The notes under the pieces are model-generated. The model did no database searches. It had not been told where the DNA came from and worked only from the letters and a program-made list of their open reading frames with translations. Of a DNA stretch of 33,551 nucleotides, positions 22,820-30,467 are shown piece by piece. How positions within the stretch are numbered: the stretch's first letter is position 1; every line of letters starts with the position of its first letter. This stretch comes from a virus: positions 1-33,551 of IMG/VR virus record IMGVR_UViG_3300037262_000012; one strand, 5' to 3'. A program made the translations under genes and the position numbers.

Positions 22820-24307
22820 CTAGGTGCGGTATTTTCCATCGATATATCGAATGATCTGTCGCTTACTGTCCCATTGCGTGAGTACGTCGGCGTTCGTCCA
22901 TCCGTTCAATCCATGATTATATTCGAGGCGTAGGCGCGTCTTAGTGCCGGCGCCGTAGTTTCCCTCATAGATATAATCGGTGTGACGGTGGAACGTGACC
23001 GACTTGTCGCCCATGTGCGCGAATGATTTCGCCGATCCCTTCGCGCCGTTCGCGCCGATGTCGCCATGTAACCCATGCTCGATGCCGCCCGGAGCGAACG
23101 ACTCGTCGAGGTGTAGCAGTCGGATGTTTGGGCGCATCGGCTCTACGTTCGGGTGCCGGAACCAGTAGTGCAGCGGGTCCGGGTACTCGGCGCCCTTCTC
23201 CGTGATCTTCGCGTTCCGGCGCATAAACAGCGCGGTCTCTAAGCCGAACTCGGAATTCTCGTGATCGGTGCGCCAATTGAATTCCTTCGCGATCCATCGG
23301 CGGAGCATGTCGTTATGGTTCGACGCTTGCACAACCCATAGTGCGTCACGATATTTAGCCGCGTTATTACGTGTCCACTCGATCGCGCGATTTACCTCGC
23401 GTCGGATGTTGTGCCGGCCTGCGTCATGCTTCGCCGCCGCTATCATCGGGTCGTCTTTATGGTGCGGGTTCACGGCGTAGCTATCGAGCAAATCAGGGAG
23501 AACGATCGCCTCCGGGTTCACCTCGCGAATGAGTTCCTCGGTAGCCTTCCACGTAACCGGATCGATGTAGTCGACGTGAATGTCGCCGCAGCCGAGAGCC
23601 TTCGCGCGGGGAGACTTCGAGACCTTGCCGTTCGGATGATACGTTAGGCCGATCGCCCCGTCGGTGGCATTGTTGTGATCTTTGGAGTAGTGGAACTGCC
23701 GAGTGTAGAATTTGTCGCCGTCGAGATCGATGAGCATCGCGCAGAGCGCATGATGGAAAGATCCGATCTTACCGCGCTTCGTGAGGGTGAAATTCTCTTG
23801 AGTGACTGCGCCCGTGGTCGATAAGAGCTTACCCATGCGGCCCGAGGGCACGGGCACAATGTGGCTCTGTAGCTTCACATGCCCGTAGATCGCCGAGGCC
23901 GGCCCGCTCATCGCGTCGAACCCGGAGAGCGGGGCGACGTCTGTCGGCTGTGTGGGAACGTCAGCGAATAGCGTTAGGTTCTTATTCACGCTGATCCGGC
24001 GTGACCACATGAAGTTCGCAAGCTCCGGCGCCCAATGTTCCGCATTCTTTTGCGAACCGCTCCATACACTCGTAGGGTTCTTATACCGAAGCGGGATAAC
24101 GAAAATCTCTCGCTTGTCCCGCTTCGCTTTGAGCTTAATGATCTCCCACCATTCGGGGTGTACGGGCGTTGCATTCTGAGCCGCGACCACGATCGCCCGA
24201 TTCCATCCGCTCGGCAGATCGCGACCGAACTCGATCGAAATTTGCGAAGCGTCTGCGAATGGGTTCGTCAGCGTTCGCAGCTCTGCAAGGGTGCCCGTAC
24301 TTTTCAT
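22820..24307 (-). CDS. Calcineurin-like metallophosphoesterase, T5 A1-like
   Basis: The ATG at 24307 gives 495 residues and falls just after the stop of the upstream gene; GAGG lies upstream. The C-terminal half has the metal-binding motifs of calcineurin-like phosphoesterases in order: GCGDIHVD (239-246), Asp-rich LPDLLDSY (270-277), ASNHND (328-333), HGDIGANGAKGS (414-425) and FHRHTD (439-444). The end, GNYGAGTKTRLRLEYNHGLNGWTNADVL then KRQIIRYIDGKYR, closely resembles the end of the T5 A1 (DNA transfer) protein and its relatives. In T5, A1 is needed for second-step DNA transfer and host DNA breakdown. The N-terminal 1-235 is beta-rich and less recognisable. A nuclease role in this phage is inferred. 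Confidence 0.72.
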   Translation of the reverse strand: MKSTGTLAELRTLTNPFADASQISIEFGRDLPSGWNRAIVVAAQNATPVHPEWWEIIKLKAKRDKREIFVIPLRYKNPTSVWSGSQKNAEHWAPELANFMWSRRISVNKNLTLFADVPTQPTDVAPLSGFDAMSGPASAIYGHVKLQSHIVPVPSGRMGKLLSTTGAVTQENFTLTKRGKIGSFHHALCAMLIDLDGDKFYTRQFHYSKDHNNATDGAIGLTYHPNGKVSKSPRAKALGCGDIHVDYIDPVTWKATEELIREVNPEAIVLPDLLDSYAVNPHHKDDPMIAAAKHDAGRHNIRREVNRAIEWTRNNAAKYRDALWVVQASNHNDMLRRWIAKEFNWRTDHENSEFGLETALFMRRNAKITEKGAEYPDPLHYWFRHPNVEPMRPNIRLLHLDESFAPGGIEHGLHGDIGANGAKGSAKSFAHMGDKSVTFHRHTDYIYEGNYGAGTKTRLRLEYNHGLNGWTNADVLTQWDSKRQIIRYIDGKYRT

Positions 24308-24311
24308 TTCA

Positions 24312-24656
24312 TTATGCCTCGGTGGATTGCATCGCGTCTTTGATTTGTTTCTGTTCCTTTCGAATCGTAGCCGCATCGGCCGGATTCGGGAACCACACTT
24401 GCAGCGGCGCCTTTGTGCCCTTCTTGCCGTTCTGTAGCTGTCGCACCTCGGCGGTATGCTTCTCGAATTGCTTTTTGACGAGGCGCATATGAACCGGAGC
24501 GATCTGCAGTTCGCTCAAAAGCTGGCCCTCTGTTTGGTACTCTACCCCCGCCTTTTTCAGCGCTGCAAGGTGCGCTGTGATTTTCGACGCAGCTACTACA
24601 CGGGGGTCAACAGTGGCCCGGAGGCTGTCAAGGGTTAAAGCGGATTTCTTTTTCAC
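24312..24656 (-). CDS. Putative winged-helix partner of the metallophosphoesterase
   Basis: This 114-residue basic protein starts at a GTG with AAAGGA upstream. Its core, EYQTEGQLLSELQIAPVHMRLVKKQFEKHTAEVRQL (about 39-74), has the helix-turn-helix-like pattern seen in small proteins that lie directly before T5 A1-like metallophosphoesterase genes in other phages, and the end has QVWFPNPADAATIRKEQK. T5 A1 works with a small DNA-binding partner, A2; this could be the analogue, but sequence similarity to A2 is not claimed. The gene ends 4 bases before the phosphoesterase start. DNA binding is inferred. Confidence 0.5.
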   Translation of the reverse strand: MKKKSALTLDSLRATVDPRVVAASKITAHLAALKKAGVEYQTEGQLLSELQIAPVHMRLVKKQFEKHTAEVRQLQNGKKGTKAPLQVWFPNPADAATIRKEQKQIKDAMQSTEA

Positions 24657-24685
24657 GTGCGATTTTCCTTTGAAGTTACAGAGAG

Positions 24686-25057
24686 TTACTTACAGAGAGA
24701 CGAGAGGGCCTCGAAAACTCGGCGCACCGTGCGATAAGCTGCGCCCATGATGCCACCGAGAGATACTGACGAATGGGGTTTACCGGACGGCGCCGACGAC
24801 GAGGCGGCCGAATAGCGAGCCCTGTTGACCGTTATATACGTGCCGACGAATGCGCCGGCCGCGCTGTCTATCAGCACCCAATGGTTCGCGAGCCACAGCT
24901 GCGTCGAGAACGTCCCGGTTAGAACGATCATCATAGACCATAGCGCGGCCTTCGCCGGCAGCTTATCCGCCGACGTCATGTTGTAATTGGCCCAACATAC
25001 GTCCACCACGAACGTCAGGACGAATACGACGACGTGCGGAAGTACGACGCGGATCAC
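24686..25057 (-). CDS. Small membrane protein with three to four helices, possible holin-like
   Basis: A GTG at 25057 overlaps the upstream stop (GTGA) and gives 123 residues; an ATG at 25084 would add nine residues and overlap the upstream gene by 31 bases. Hydrophobic segments lie at about 2-22 (VLPHVVVFVLTFVVDVCWA), 40-60 (AALWSMMIVLTGTFSTQLWL) and 62-80 (VLIDSAAGAFVGTYITV). The pattern ...W.....A.WS...LTG....W...D.A.GAFVGTY is seen in small membrane proteins of many tailed phages whose role is unsettled. The C-terminal 40 residues are Ser/Arg-rich and likely cytoplasmic. A holin-like role is possible, but the gene lies in the head block rather than next to the endolysin. Confidence 0.6.
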   Translation of the reverse strand: MIRVVLPHVVVFVLTFVVDVCWANYNMTSADKLPAKAALWSMMIVLTGTFSTQLWLANHWVLIDSAAGAFVGTYITVNRARYSAASSSAPSGKPHSSVSLGGIMGAAYRTVRRVFEALSSLCK

Positions 25058-25260
25058 TGGTTGAGTTCCAAGGCGACGGCCCACGATGAGGGGAATTGTC
25101 CGACGAGGGGGTTTTCAGGCGTGTCAGCCCTGCCGGTCTCGCATACCGCGTAGAACCGCTTGCTCTTATCGGCGAAATAGACCCACAGCGCCACCCCATA
25201 ATAAGTAACCTCTTTCCCATCCGGGGAGATCGCAAATACTCTCTTAGCACCATATTTCAT
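25054..25260 (-). CDS. Small protein of unknown function
   Basis: The ATG at 25260 has a textbook ribosome site (GAGG, six bases upstream) and gives 68 residues; a TTG at 25272 would add four residues. The sequence MKYGAKRVFAISPDGKEVTYYGVALWVYFADKSKRFYAVCETG is a short strand-rich domain and the C-terminus is unstructured. No family is recognised. It overlaps the stop of the gpF-like gene region by spacing of one base (TAG then TATG) and is itself overlapped by the membrane protein gene (GTGA), so it is translated as part of the same operon. Confidence 0.6.
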   Translation of the reverse strand: MKYGAKRVFAISPDGKEVTYYGVALWVYFADKSKRFYAVCETGRADTPENPLVGQFPSSWAVALELNQ

Positions 25261-25261
25261 A

Positions 25262-26101
25262 CTAGTCCTCAAATCCGGGGATAATTGCAGACGAGGTGCA
25301 GCGGCAGTTTATGAGCTGTCCCGGCTGCACGAAACGGCCCTTACCCTTGCCGTCGGCGTCGGGGTCCCACATGCCCGTCTCGATCTCGAAAAGCACGCCA
25401 TCGAACTCTACGTGCGTCGGGCGCGGTTCTTTGCCGGCTGAGCTGTGCTGCCATCGCGCCTGTGTCAGCCCGAGCTGAAGCCGGCGAACCTTGTCGATCG
25501 TGGCTGTCGCCTTCGCATTTTGATCGCGGGCGATGAGGGCCGCGCGGTTCACCGATACGCCGTATTCTTTGTGGAGCGACTTCGATAGGTCCGACATTTT
25601 GCCGCCGACGCGTACACTATTCCACACGGCCGACTGAACGTTTGTTTTATACTGATCCGCTACCGCTTTAATGAGGTTCACGTTTTCGGCGATCTCGCCT
25701 TTGTACGCGTTCAGCGCCTTTTGCGTCGGCTGAAATTTGATCGTAAACCCTGCGTCGGCGAGGTTCTTTGCGAACGTCGCTTGCGACATGGTGAACGATT
25801 TACCCGCGAATTTCTTCGATATATCGAGCGACATTTTATCGAGCTTTAGTGTCCATTTCTTGGACCAATCCTTAAGCGTTCGGTCGATGTTGGCTTGCGG
25901 GCTGCGCTTGCGCGCGTCGTGGGTAATGCCATCGGGCGGCGTCTCCGCGAATGCGAGTGAGAGCTGCAGGGATATGTCGAGATGCATCTCGCCGATAATC
26001 GCCTCTAGCTGCTTTTGGTACCACACGCGTACGCCCGCGTTCGGCTGCGTCGCGCGAACTACTACAGCTTTGCGGGTGCGGCCTCGAATCGTTACGGGCA
26101 T
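25262..26101 (-). CDS. Head morphogenesis protein, Mu gpF-like
   Basis: This 279-residue protein matches the Mu gpF / SPP1 gp7 minor head family. The C-terminal core contains VNRAALIARDQNAKATATIDKVRRLQLGLTQARWQHSSAGKEPRPTHVEFDGVLFEIETG (about 182-243) and ends PGQLINCRCTSSAIIPGFED. The Arg-Asp-Gln-Asn helix, H/S and the CRC turn are diagnostic. The protein is a minor capsid component associated with the portal and often needed to start head assembly. The N-terminal half is helical. It overlaps the stop of the 59-residue gene by 10 bases. Confidence 0.82.
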   Translation of the reverse strand: MPVTIRGRTRKAVVVRATQPNAGVRVWYQKQLEAIIGEMHLDISLQLSLAFAETPPDGITHDARKRSPQANIDRTLKDWSKKWTLKLDKMSLDISKKFAGKSFTMSQATFAKNLADAGFTIKFQPTQKALNAYKGEIAENVNLIKAVADQYKTNVQSAVWNSVRVGGKMSDLSKSLHKEYGVSVNRAALIARDQNAKATATIDKVRRLQLGLTQARWQHSSAGKEPRPTHVEFDGVLFEIETGMWDPDADGKGKGRFVQPGQLINCRCTSSAIIPGFED

Positions 26102-26271
26102 TTCTTACGCTTCACGTCGTTCTGTGCGGCCATGTAGCCGGCTCGCCACGCTGCCGCGAGTCGCATCCTGCGCGACGTTGTCACCTCGGGTTTTACGCGG
26201 ATGTCAGGCGGAATGCGGTCCTGTGCGTACAGGTAACCGCGATGGAGTAGTGTCGGTGTGCGCCGGCTCAT
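26092..26271 (-). CDS. 59-residue basic protein between portal and gpF
   Basis: This gene is too short to be found by most length cutoffs. It reads MSRRTPTLLHRGYLYAQ... with a good ribosome site (AAGGTG before GACGACATG) and ends ...RLAAAWRAGYMAAQNDVKRKKCP. It is rich in Arg, Lys and Ala; the AWRAGYMAA motif recurs in the plus-strand accessory protein at 32690 (AAWLAGYRAA). No function is known to me. Its coding status rests on composition, the ribosome site and the tight fit between the portal stop and the gpF start. Confidence 0.6.
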   Translation of the reverse strand: MSRRTPTLLHRGYLYAQDRIPPDIRVKPEVTTSRRMRLAAAWRAGYMAAQNDVKRKKCP

Positions 26272-26287
26272 GTCGTCACCTTATGGG

Positions 26288-26307
26288 ATATCGCAGTTTG
26301 TGTCAAT
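26288..26307. repeat. ATATCGCA-NNN-TGTGWCA element, copy at the portal end
   Basis: The plus strand reads ATATCGCAGTTTGTGTCAAT. A related 20-base sequence (ATATCGCAAACTGTGACATA) lies at 30255-30274 over the terminase start. Fourteen of 20 positions match, in the same orientation. This copy overlaps the portal stop codon. A regulatory role is speculative. Confidence 0.3.
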
Positions 26308-27892
26308 CGCCCTTTGCGCTCGGCTCCGGCGCGTCGTCAGGTTCTCCGCCCGGGGGAGCAAACGGCGCCCCGGTTTCGGGATCAATCACATTGGGGTCTT
26401 GGGGCGCCTCGGGCGCATCCCCCACGAGCCACGAGAACCCGCTATCGGGGTCCATCCGCAGCGCCTCGCGGCCCTCGTCGTTATCGATCACATTTTTGTC
26501 GATCAGCGTCCCGATCAGCTCGGCATTAGCCTTGCGCGTCTCGGCGACTTCCTTGCGGGTTGTCTCTACTAGTTCCACGAATTCGTAATCGAGATCCTCG
26601 TCGATCTCGCCGAACTCGTCCAATTGAATGACGTCGAAAATCACATCGAGGCCCGGCTCTACGTGGTTCTCTTGGATCGAGCCCACGTACTCGTGGAATA
26701 CCGTTATCTCGCCTTCGCTCGACGCGTTTAAACCGCTCGGCGTGATACCCGTCAGCTTGACGAGGGGCACGTGCGACGGGGCCGCCATGTGTTCCTGTGC
26801 CTGCGCTTGTAGGTGGTCGAGGCCCGAGAGGGGCACGGCAATCTGATCGAGTTCTTCGGAGTCTTTATCCAGTAGCATCATGCCCTGGTTATCGCGCGTC
26901 GAGGTGAACAGCTTCGCGCGATTCAGTACGCCGCGTGTGTCAACGCTACGCCCGGCTAGAATCGTCATCAGGTTCGTACGCAGGGCAATGATCGAAAAAT
27001 TATTGATTAGCCGGTTCACTCCGTTGACCGTCTGCAGCCAACGCTGAACGTAGGGTTCCATCAGCTGCGTTAGGGACACACCCCCGAAATTGTACGCCGG
27101 CTTCAAGATATCCGGCACGGGACGAGAAACGAGGGTTATCAATCGCGTGTGATGCACGCGCATACCGAGAACGAACCACGCAATCGGGCGGTAGAAATCG
27201 GGGGCCGTGGCGTCGCTGGAATTGTAAGAGAGTGGCGTAGTCCATATGGGCTCAATTACCTTGAAGCCTCGGAGGCTCCCTTTCGCGATGGTTTTTGAAT
27301 CGATCGTGAGAGGCTGCGCTTTGACTTTCGGGTCCTCGCTCCCCTCGATATCGATGTATATCTGCGAGCGTCCGAAAAACGAATCAATCTGATTCGCCGA
27401 GCGAATAATCTGTCGCACGTTATGACGCTTAAACGCGGACTCTAGCTGTTTAAATTTATCGGCCGCCTTCGGGTCTTTCGACTTCGATACGAACCGGACG
27501 AACTTACGCGTCACCTCGTCGGAGATCGTCTCGGAGGGCGCGCGATACTCGGAGCGCTGCGAGAGTTCGGACAGGTACGCATACCCGGGAAACCCGAGGC
27601 CGCCCATGTTCTGATTCAGCCACCCGTAGAAATTCTGCCCCGTGTTCGGGAACGAGTCGCTCGCGAGCATCGGGCGATACGGCGGGAGGTGCGCGTAGTC
27701 GGCCGCGTCCATCGCGAGGGCGGATGCCTCGGGCACCACGCCGGGTGCGGGCTTGTAGGGCACGATCTTACGCGCGATCACCCTCGCATTACCGAACTCG
27801 GCGAGGGTCTCGTCGGAAACGTTCAGACGCTCCCTAGTAACGGCCGCTACTTTTTTCGGCGCCGGTTTTCTGACGGTGGATTTCCGTTTCAC
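26303..27892 (-). CDS. Portal protein (DUF1073 / phage_portal type)
   Basis: This 529-residue protein starts at a GTG (GAGG six bases upstream) that overlaps the stop of the small helix-turn-helix gene. It matches the DUF1073-type portals: FPNTGQNFYGWLNQNMGGLGFPGYAYLSELSQRSEYRAPSETISDEVTRKF (about 81-131), ADKFKQLESAFKRHNVRQIIRSANQIDSFFGRSQIYIDI (143-182), LRGFKVIEPIWTTPLSYN, VHHTRLITLVSRPVPDILKPAYNFGGVSLTQLMEPYV and VKLTGITPSGLNASSEGEI (about 400-418). The dodecameric ring sits at one capsid vertex and is the DNA gate. The Asp/Glu/Pro-rich C-terminus is typical. Confidence 0.85.
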   Translation of the reverse strand: MKRKSTVRKPAPKKVAAVTRERLNVSDETLAEFGNARVIARKIVPYKPAPGVVPEASALAMDAADYAHLPPYRPMLASDSFPNTGQNFYGWLNQNMGGLGFPGYAYLSELSQRSEYRAPSETISDEVTRKFVRFVSKSKDPKAADKFKQLESAFKRHNVRQIIRSANQIDSFFGRSQIYIDIEGSEDPKVKAQPLTIDSKTIAKGSLRGFKVIEPIWTTPLSYNSSDATAPDFYRPIAWFVLGMRVHHTRLITLVSRPVPDILKPAYNFGGVSLTQLMEPYVQRWLQTVNGVNRLINNFSIIALRTNLMTILAGRSVDTRGVLNRAKLFTSTRDNQGMMLLDKDSEELDQIAVPLSGLDHLQAQAQEHMAAPSHVPLVKLTGITPSGLNASSEGEITVFHEYVGSIQENHVEPGLDVIFDVIQLDEFGEIDEDLDYEFVELVETTRKEVAETRKANAELIGTLIDKNVIDNDEGREALRMDPDSGFSWLVGDAPEAPQDPNVIDPETGAPFAPPGGEPDDAPEPSAKGD

Positions 27893-28065
27893 TTCGCACC
27901 TCGGGAGATCGCGGCGACGTGCCGGTTCAGATTGCGCCGGCTGATCTTATGCCGCTTCGCGATCTTAGACCACGACTCGACGTACTTGCGTCGGCGGAGC
28001 TGTGCTTTAATTACCTTGCGTAGCTCGCTCGTCAGCTTCGATTCGGTGGGGTTCTTGCGACTCAT
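27889..28065 (-). CDS. 58-residue helix-turn-helix protein between terminase and portal genes
   Basis: This gene is short and easily missed. It begins at the ATG at 28065, overlapping the endonuclease stop (ATGA), and its stop overlaps the portal GTG. The protein is strongly basic with a helix-turn-helix-like pattern WSKIAKRHKISRRNLNRHVAAI near residues 32-53. In tailed phages a small DNA-binding protein close to the large terminase is often the small terminase, but this one is very short for that and lacks an oligomerisation domain. It may be a packaging cofactor or a transcription factor; I cannot decide between these. Confidence 0.65.
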   Translation of the reverse strand: MSRKNPTESKLTSELRKVIKAQLRRRKYVESWSKIAKRHKISRRNLNRHVAAISRGAK

Positions 28066-28511
28066 TTAAACATCTCCAGTAGTTTCGCGGGGTCGATACC
28101 CTCGTGATTGCAAATATAAATCAAAGCGAGGGCCACGCCCGCAGCGGTGTCGCCGAGGTGTCCGATTCCTAAATTACAGCGATTGCAAAGCCTCCCGCGA
28201 AACTCGCCAGTCCGATGCACATGATCTAATGCTAGAGCTTGTCTCGTCTGGATACAACCGCAGCACTCGCAATGTATGGGCTCGGGGCGCGCCGGGAACG
28301 GCAAGCCCGTTATGTGTCGTTTATAGTTTCGACGTTCCTCGGCTGTCCGCTTGCGGTTATGAAACTTTACCTTTTCCGGGTTCTTCGCGCGCCATCGAGC
28401 CGTGGCCGCTTTCGCCCGCTCGGGATGCGCTTTGCGCCATCGAGCCGCAGCTTCACGCGCACCGTTCGGGTTTCGCTCTCGCCACCTTTGCTGTGCGGTT
28501 TTTTCCGTCAT
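28062..28511 (-). CDS. Endonuclease VII-like HNH nuclease
   Basis: This 149-residue protein has the zinc and catalytic pattern of recombination endonuclease VII-type HNH nucleases: CECCGC (81-86), LALDHVHRTGEFRGRLCNRCNLGIGHLGD (93-121). C83/C84, C109 and C112 would bind zinc, and D96-H97 with N113 form the HNH core. The N-terminal 60 residues are a basic helical region with RWR...NP repeats (RWRERNP, RWRKAHPE, RWRAKNPE), typical of free-standing phage HNH proteins. It overlaps the terminase stop (ATGA) and the next small gene (ATGA). A role in packaging, resolving branched DNA, is plausible; a homing role is possible. Confidence 0.8.
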   Translation of the reverse strand: MTEKTAQQRWRERNPNGAREAAARWRKAHPERAKAATARWRAKNPEKVKFHNRKRTAEERRNYKRHITGLPFPARPEPIHCECCGCIQTRQALALDHVHRTGEFRGRLCNRCNLGIGHLGDTAAGVALALIYICNHEGIDPAKLLEMFK

Positions 28512-30256
28512 TCGAAATCTTCCGGGGGTCTACCGAACGCCTCTAACACGTCGTCATTGATCTGGAGGGCGGGCCTGCGATATGGAAAGAGCATCATGAC
28601 GGTGTCGCCGTTGTTCGGGCTCGCGACGCCGTCGGGGGTTTTATCGATTACCATTTTGCCGGCCTTGCTCCACGTCCATACGGGCTGCGATAGCTCGTCG
28701 GTCGTCTTGTTCAGCTCGGGGCAAGCTGGATCGATCGATACAATCTCGCTCGGATCATACTCGATGGGGGTACCCTCTGCTAGGGCGGTTACGGCCTCGA
28801 ACGTCACGCGGAACCGCTGCCGCAAGCTCCACCAGCACTGCGCCTTATAATTCTCGAAAAAATCCTTATTCTTTCGATCCGAGCCCGAGCACACTACCTC
28901 GGGATCTTTCACGGCTGCAGAGCCTCGGAACATCACGGCGCCGATAGCCGGCAACCCGAGCAGCTCGCGCTCGTCGTTTATCTTGTCTGCATCGCCGCGC
29001 ACGGCCGCACCCATGCCGTCGGCGTCATAATCGAAGTTACGGATGCCCCGGGCCACGCATTCGCGCACCACACGTTCGACGCTCTTGTAGATCGTGGAGT
29101 TCGTACCGCGCCATGACTCGATGAACTTAAGCTCGATACCGTACGCCTCGCCGAAACAGTTTTTATCGGCGCCTCGATCGGCGACGTCATACGCCGCGCG
29201 ACGTTCTCCGCTGACATCGATCCCGAGTTTTCCGGCCGCACCCACGGCCGCGAGTACCCATTCTTGCGGGATAATCACGCCCTCGATCGAGGCCATGAAA
29301 TCGCACTCGTATTCCTGCGCCCACACCACGGTATCGGCTTTGCGCTTTTTCTCGGCGAAAAACGGCTGTAGTACGATCTGTACGCGGCCCTTCGAATCGA
29401 TCGCGCGGTAGGATTTACGAGGGTCGTCGCGGTAGTGGAAGTCGAACCGCGTCACCTTGCCGCCGCGTGCGCGCTCGGCGAATACGTTCGCGAGTCCCTG
29501 CACCGTGGACATTTCGATACGGCAGTCGGTATTAGCGATCAGGTTCGAGTCGACGAGCTTAGGGCGTTCGACGACGGCGAACTCGTCGACGAAATACATT
29601 GTCTTACGGCCGCCTCGCCCGATGTTATCGCCGCAGTCGCCGTTAATGCTCGATCCTGTCTCGGGGAAAAACAACATCATATCCTGCGAATGCGCCTTGT
29701 TTTTCACGTTCCAGCCGCCCGTAAACTCGGTGGGCAGGAACTCTAAGAACTTGCGGCCCTTGTAGAACAGGGTGTCGGGGTTGCCGGCGTCGTCGACTTT
29801 TTCCTTTAGCGCCGATCCGAACCCGAACGTGTAATCGTCTTCCATCAGGCATTTTGTGATAGCGAAACTCATCGCCATCCACGAGGCGCCGCAGTCGCGA
29901 GACTTCACGAGGATACCGTCGTCACGCAGCGCGAGGCGATCCTCTAGCCAATTCACGAACTCGATTTGCTTCGGGAACAGGATGAACGGCAGCATCAGCG
30001 GGCGGCCCGTGCCGGCGTTGCGAGGGTCGTAAGTCACGCCCCAATCATTTATAAAATCTGCGACGTGGTTCCGGTAATACTCTTTTGCGAGTTCTATCCT
30101 ACCGGGTTCCTCATTCATCCATATACGTTTTTCCGCCCGGATACGCCAAATCATATCGTAGTCGGGGTTTACCCAATCGAACCCGGGGAGTTCCTGCCCG
30201 AACATAAACAGCTTGGGGGGCGGTACTGGGGTTAATTCGGAGGTGATATCGCTCAT
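28508..30256 (-). CDS. terL: Terminase large subunit
   Basis: Counted from the ATG at 30256, the protein has 582 residues. The ATPase part shows KQIEFVNWLEDRL (about 96-108), the Walker A-like KSRDCGASW (118-126), Walker B MYFVDEFA (220-227) and STVQG as the coupling motif (250-254). The nuclease part has AYDVADRGADKNC and later DYDADGMGAAVRGDAD, consistent with an RNase H-like fold. The enzyme pumps phage DNA into the head and cuts it. The start is uncertain: a GTG at 30280 would add eight residues and neither start has a good ribosome site. The gene is the first of the minus-strand late operon. Confidence 0.87.
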   Translation of the reverse strand: MSDITSELTPVPPPKLFMFGQELPGFDWVNPDYDMIWRIRAEKRIWMNEEPGRIELAKEYYRNHVADFINDWGVTYDPRNAGTGRPLMLPFILFPKQIEFVNWLEDRLALRDDGILVKSRDCGASWMAMSFAITKCLMEDDYTFGFGSALKEKVDDAGNPDTLFYKGRKFLEFLPTEFTGGWNVKNKAHSQDMMLFFPETGSSINGDCGDNIGRGGRKTMYFVDEFAVVERPKLVDSNLIANTDCRIEMSTVQGLANVFAERARGGKVTRFDFHYRDDPRKSYRAIDSKGRVQIVLQPFFAEKKRKADTVVWAQEYECDFMASIEGVIIPQEWVLAAVGAAGKLGIDVSGERRAAYDVADRGADKNCFGEAYGIELKFIESWRGTNSTIYKSVERVVRECVARGIRNFDYDADGMGAAVRGDADKINDERELLGLPAIGAVMFRGSAAVKDPEVVCSGSDRKNKDFFENYKAQCWWSLRQRFRVTFEAVTALAEGTPIEYDPSEIVSIDPACPELNKTTDELSQPVWTWSKAGKMVIDKTPDGVASPNNGDTVMMLFPYRRPALQINDDVLEAFGRPPEDFE

Positions 30257-30274
30257 ATCGCAAACTGTGACATA
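30255..30274. repeat. ATATCGCA-NNN-TGTGACA element at the terminase start
   Basis: The plus strand reads ATATCGCAAACTGTGACATA and overlaps the terminase ATG (30254-30256). It matches the copy at 26288-26307 at 14 of 20 positions. Between this and the plus-strand start at 30315 lie the only bases available for divergent promoters. Confidence 0.3.
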
Positions 30275-30314
30275 CTTCACATCACGAATGGAACCCCGAG
30301 TTTAGTATCTACCC
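30257..30314. promoter_or_regulatory. Divergent intergenic region between late operon and accessory cluster
   Basis: The 58 bases between the divergent terminase and accessory starts must carry signals for at least the plus-strand cluster. TAGTAT at 30303-30308 is a possible -10 box for the plus strand, but no matching -35 box is seen at 16-18 bases; TTCACA at 30276-30281 is spaced 21 bases away. I can therefore point to the region but not to a defined promoter. Confidence 0.45.
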
Positions 30315-30467
30315 ATGCGCTACACGAGCTTTTACAAGTCCTACCAAATGTTCATCTACGACGACGGCCGCGCCTTCGTGGTACTGCCGGGCGAGTCTCG
30401 CTGGTTCGCCAGCAACCCGGACGCGAAAACTGGGATAACGAATTTCCTCAAGAGGTTACGAAAATGA
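30315..30467 (+). CDS. 50-residue protein at the head of the accessory cluster
   Basis: This short gene begins at the ATG at 30315 and ends with a TGA overlapping the next ATG (ATGA at 30464). It reads MRYTSFYKSYQMFIYDD... followed by GRAFVVLPGESRWFASNPDA and a basic end KRLRK. The composition is natural for a small folded protein. It lacks a clear ribosome site, which may mean translation from a leaderless or very short leader. No family is recognised. Confidence 0.6.
   Translation: MRYTSFYKSYQMFIYDDGRAFVVLPGESRWFASNPDAKTGITNFLKRLRK

Noticed and set aside
26278-26306. TTGACA (26301-26306) with a TAAGGT -10 at 17 bases on the minus strand
   Set aside because: The supposed -10 is the Shine-Dalgarno sequence of the 59-residue gene and a transcript would start at its ATG; not firm enough to annotate as a promoter.
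26303-27892. Anti-CBASS Acb1 activity for the portal protein, whose Pfam family name mentions Acb1
   Set aside because: The sequence is a full-length portal and the paired HxT/S catalytic motifs of Acb1 are not seen.
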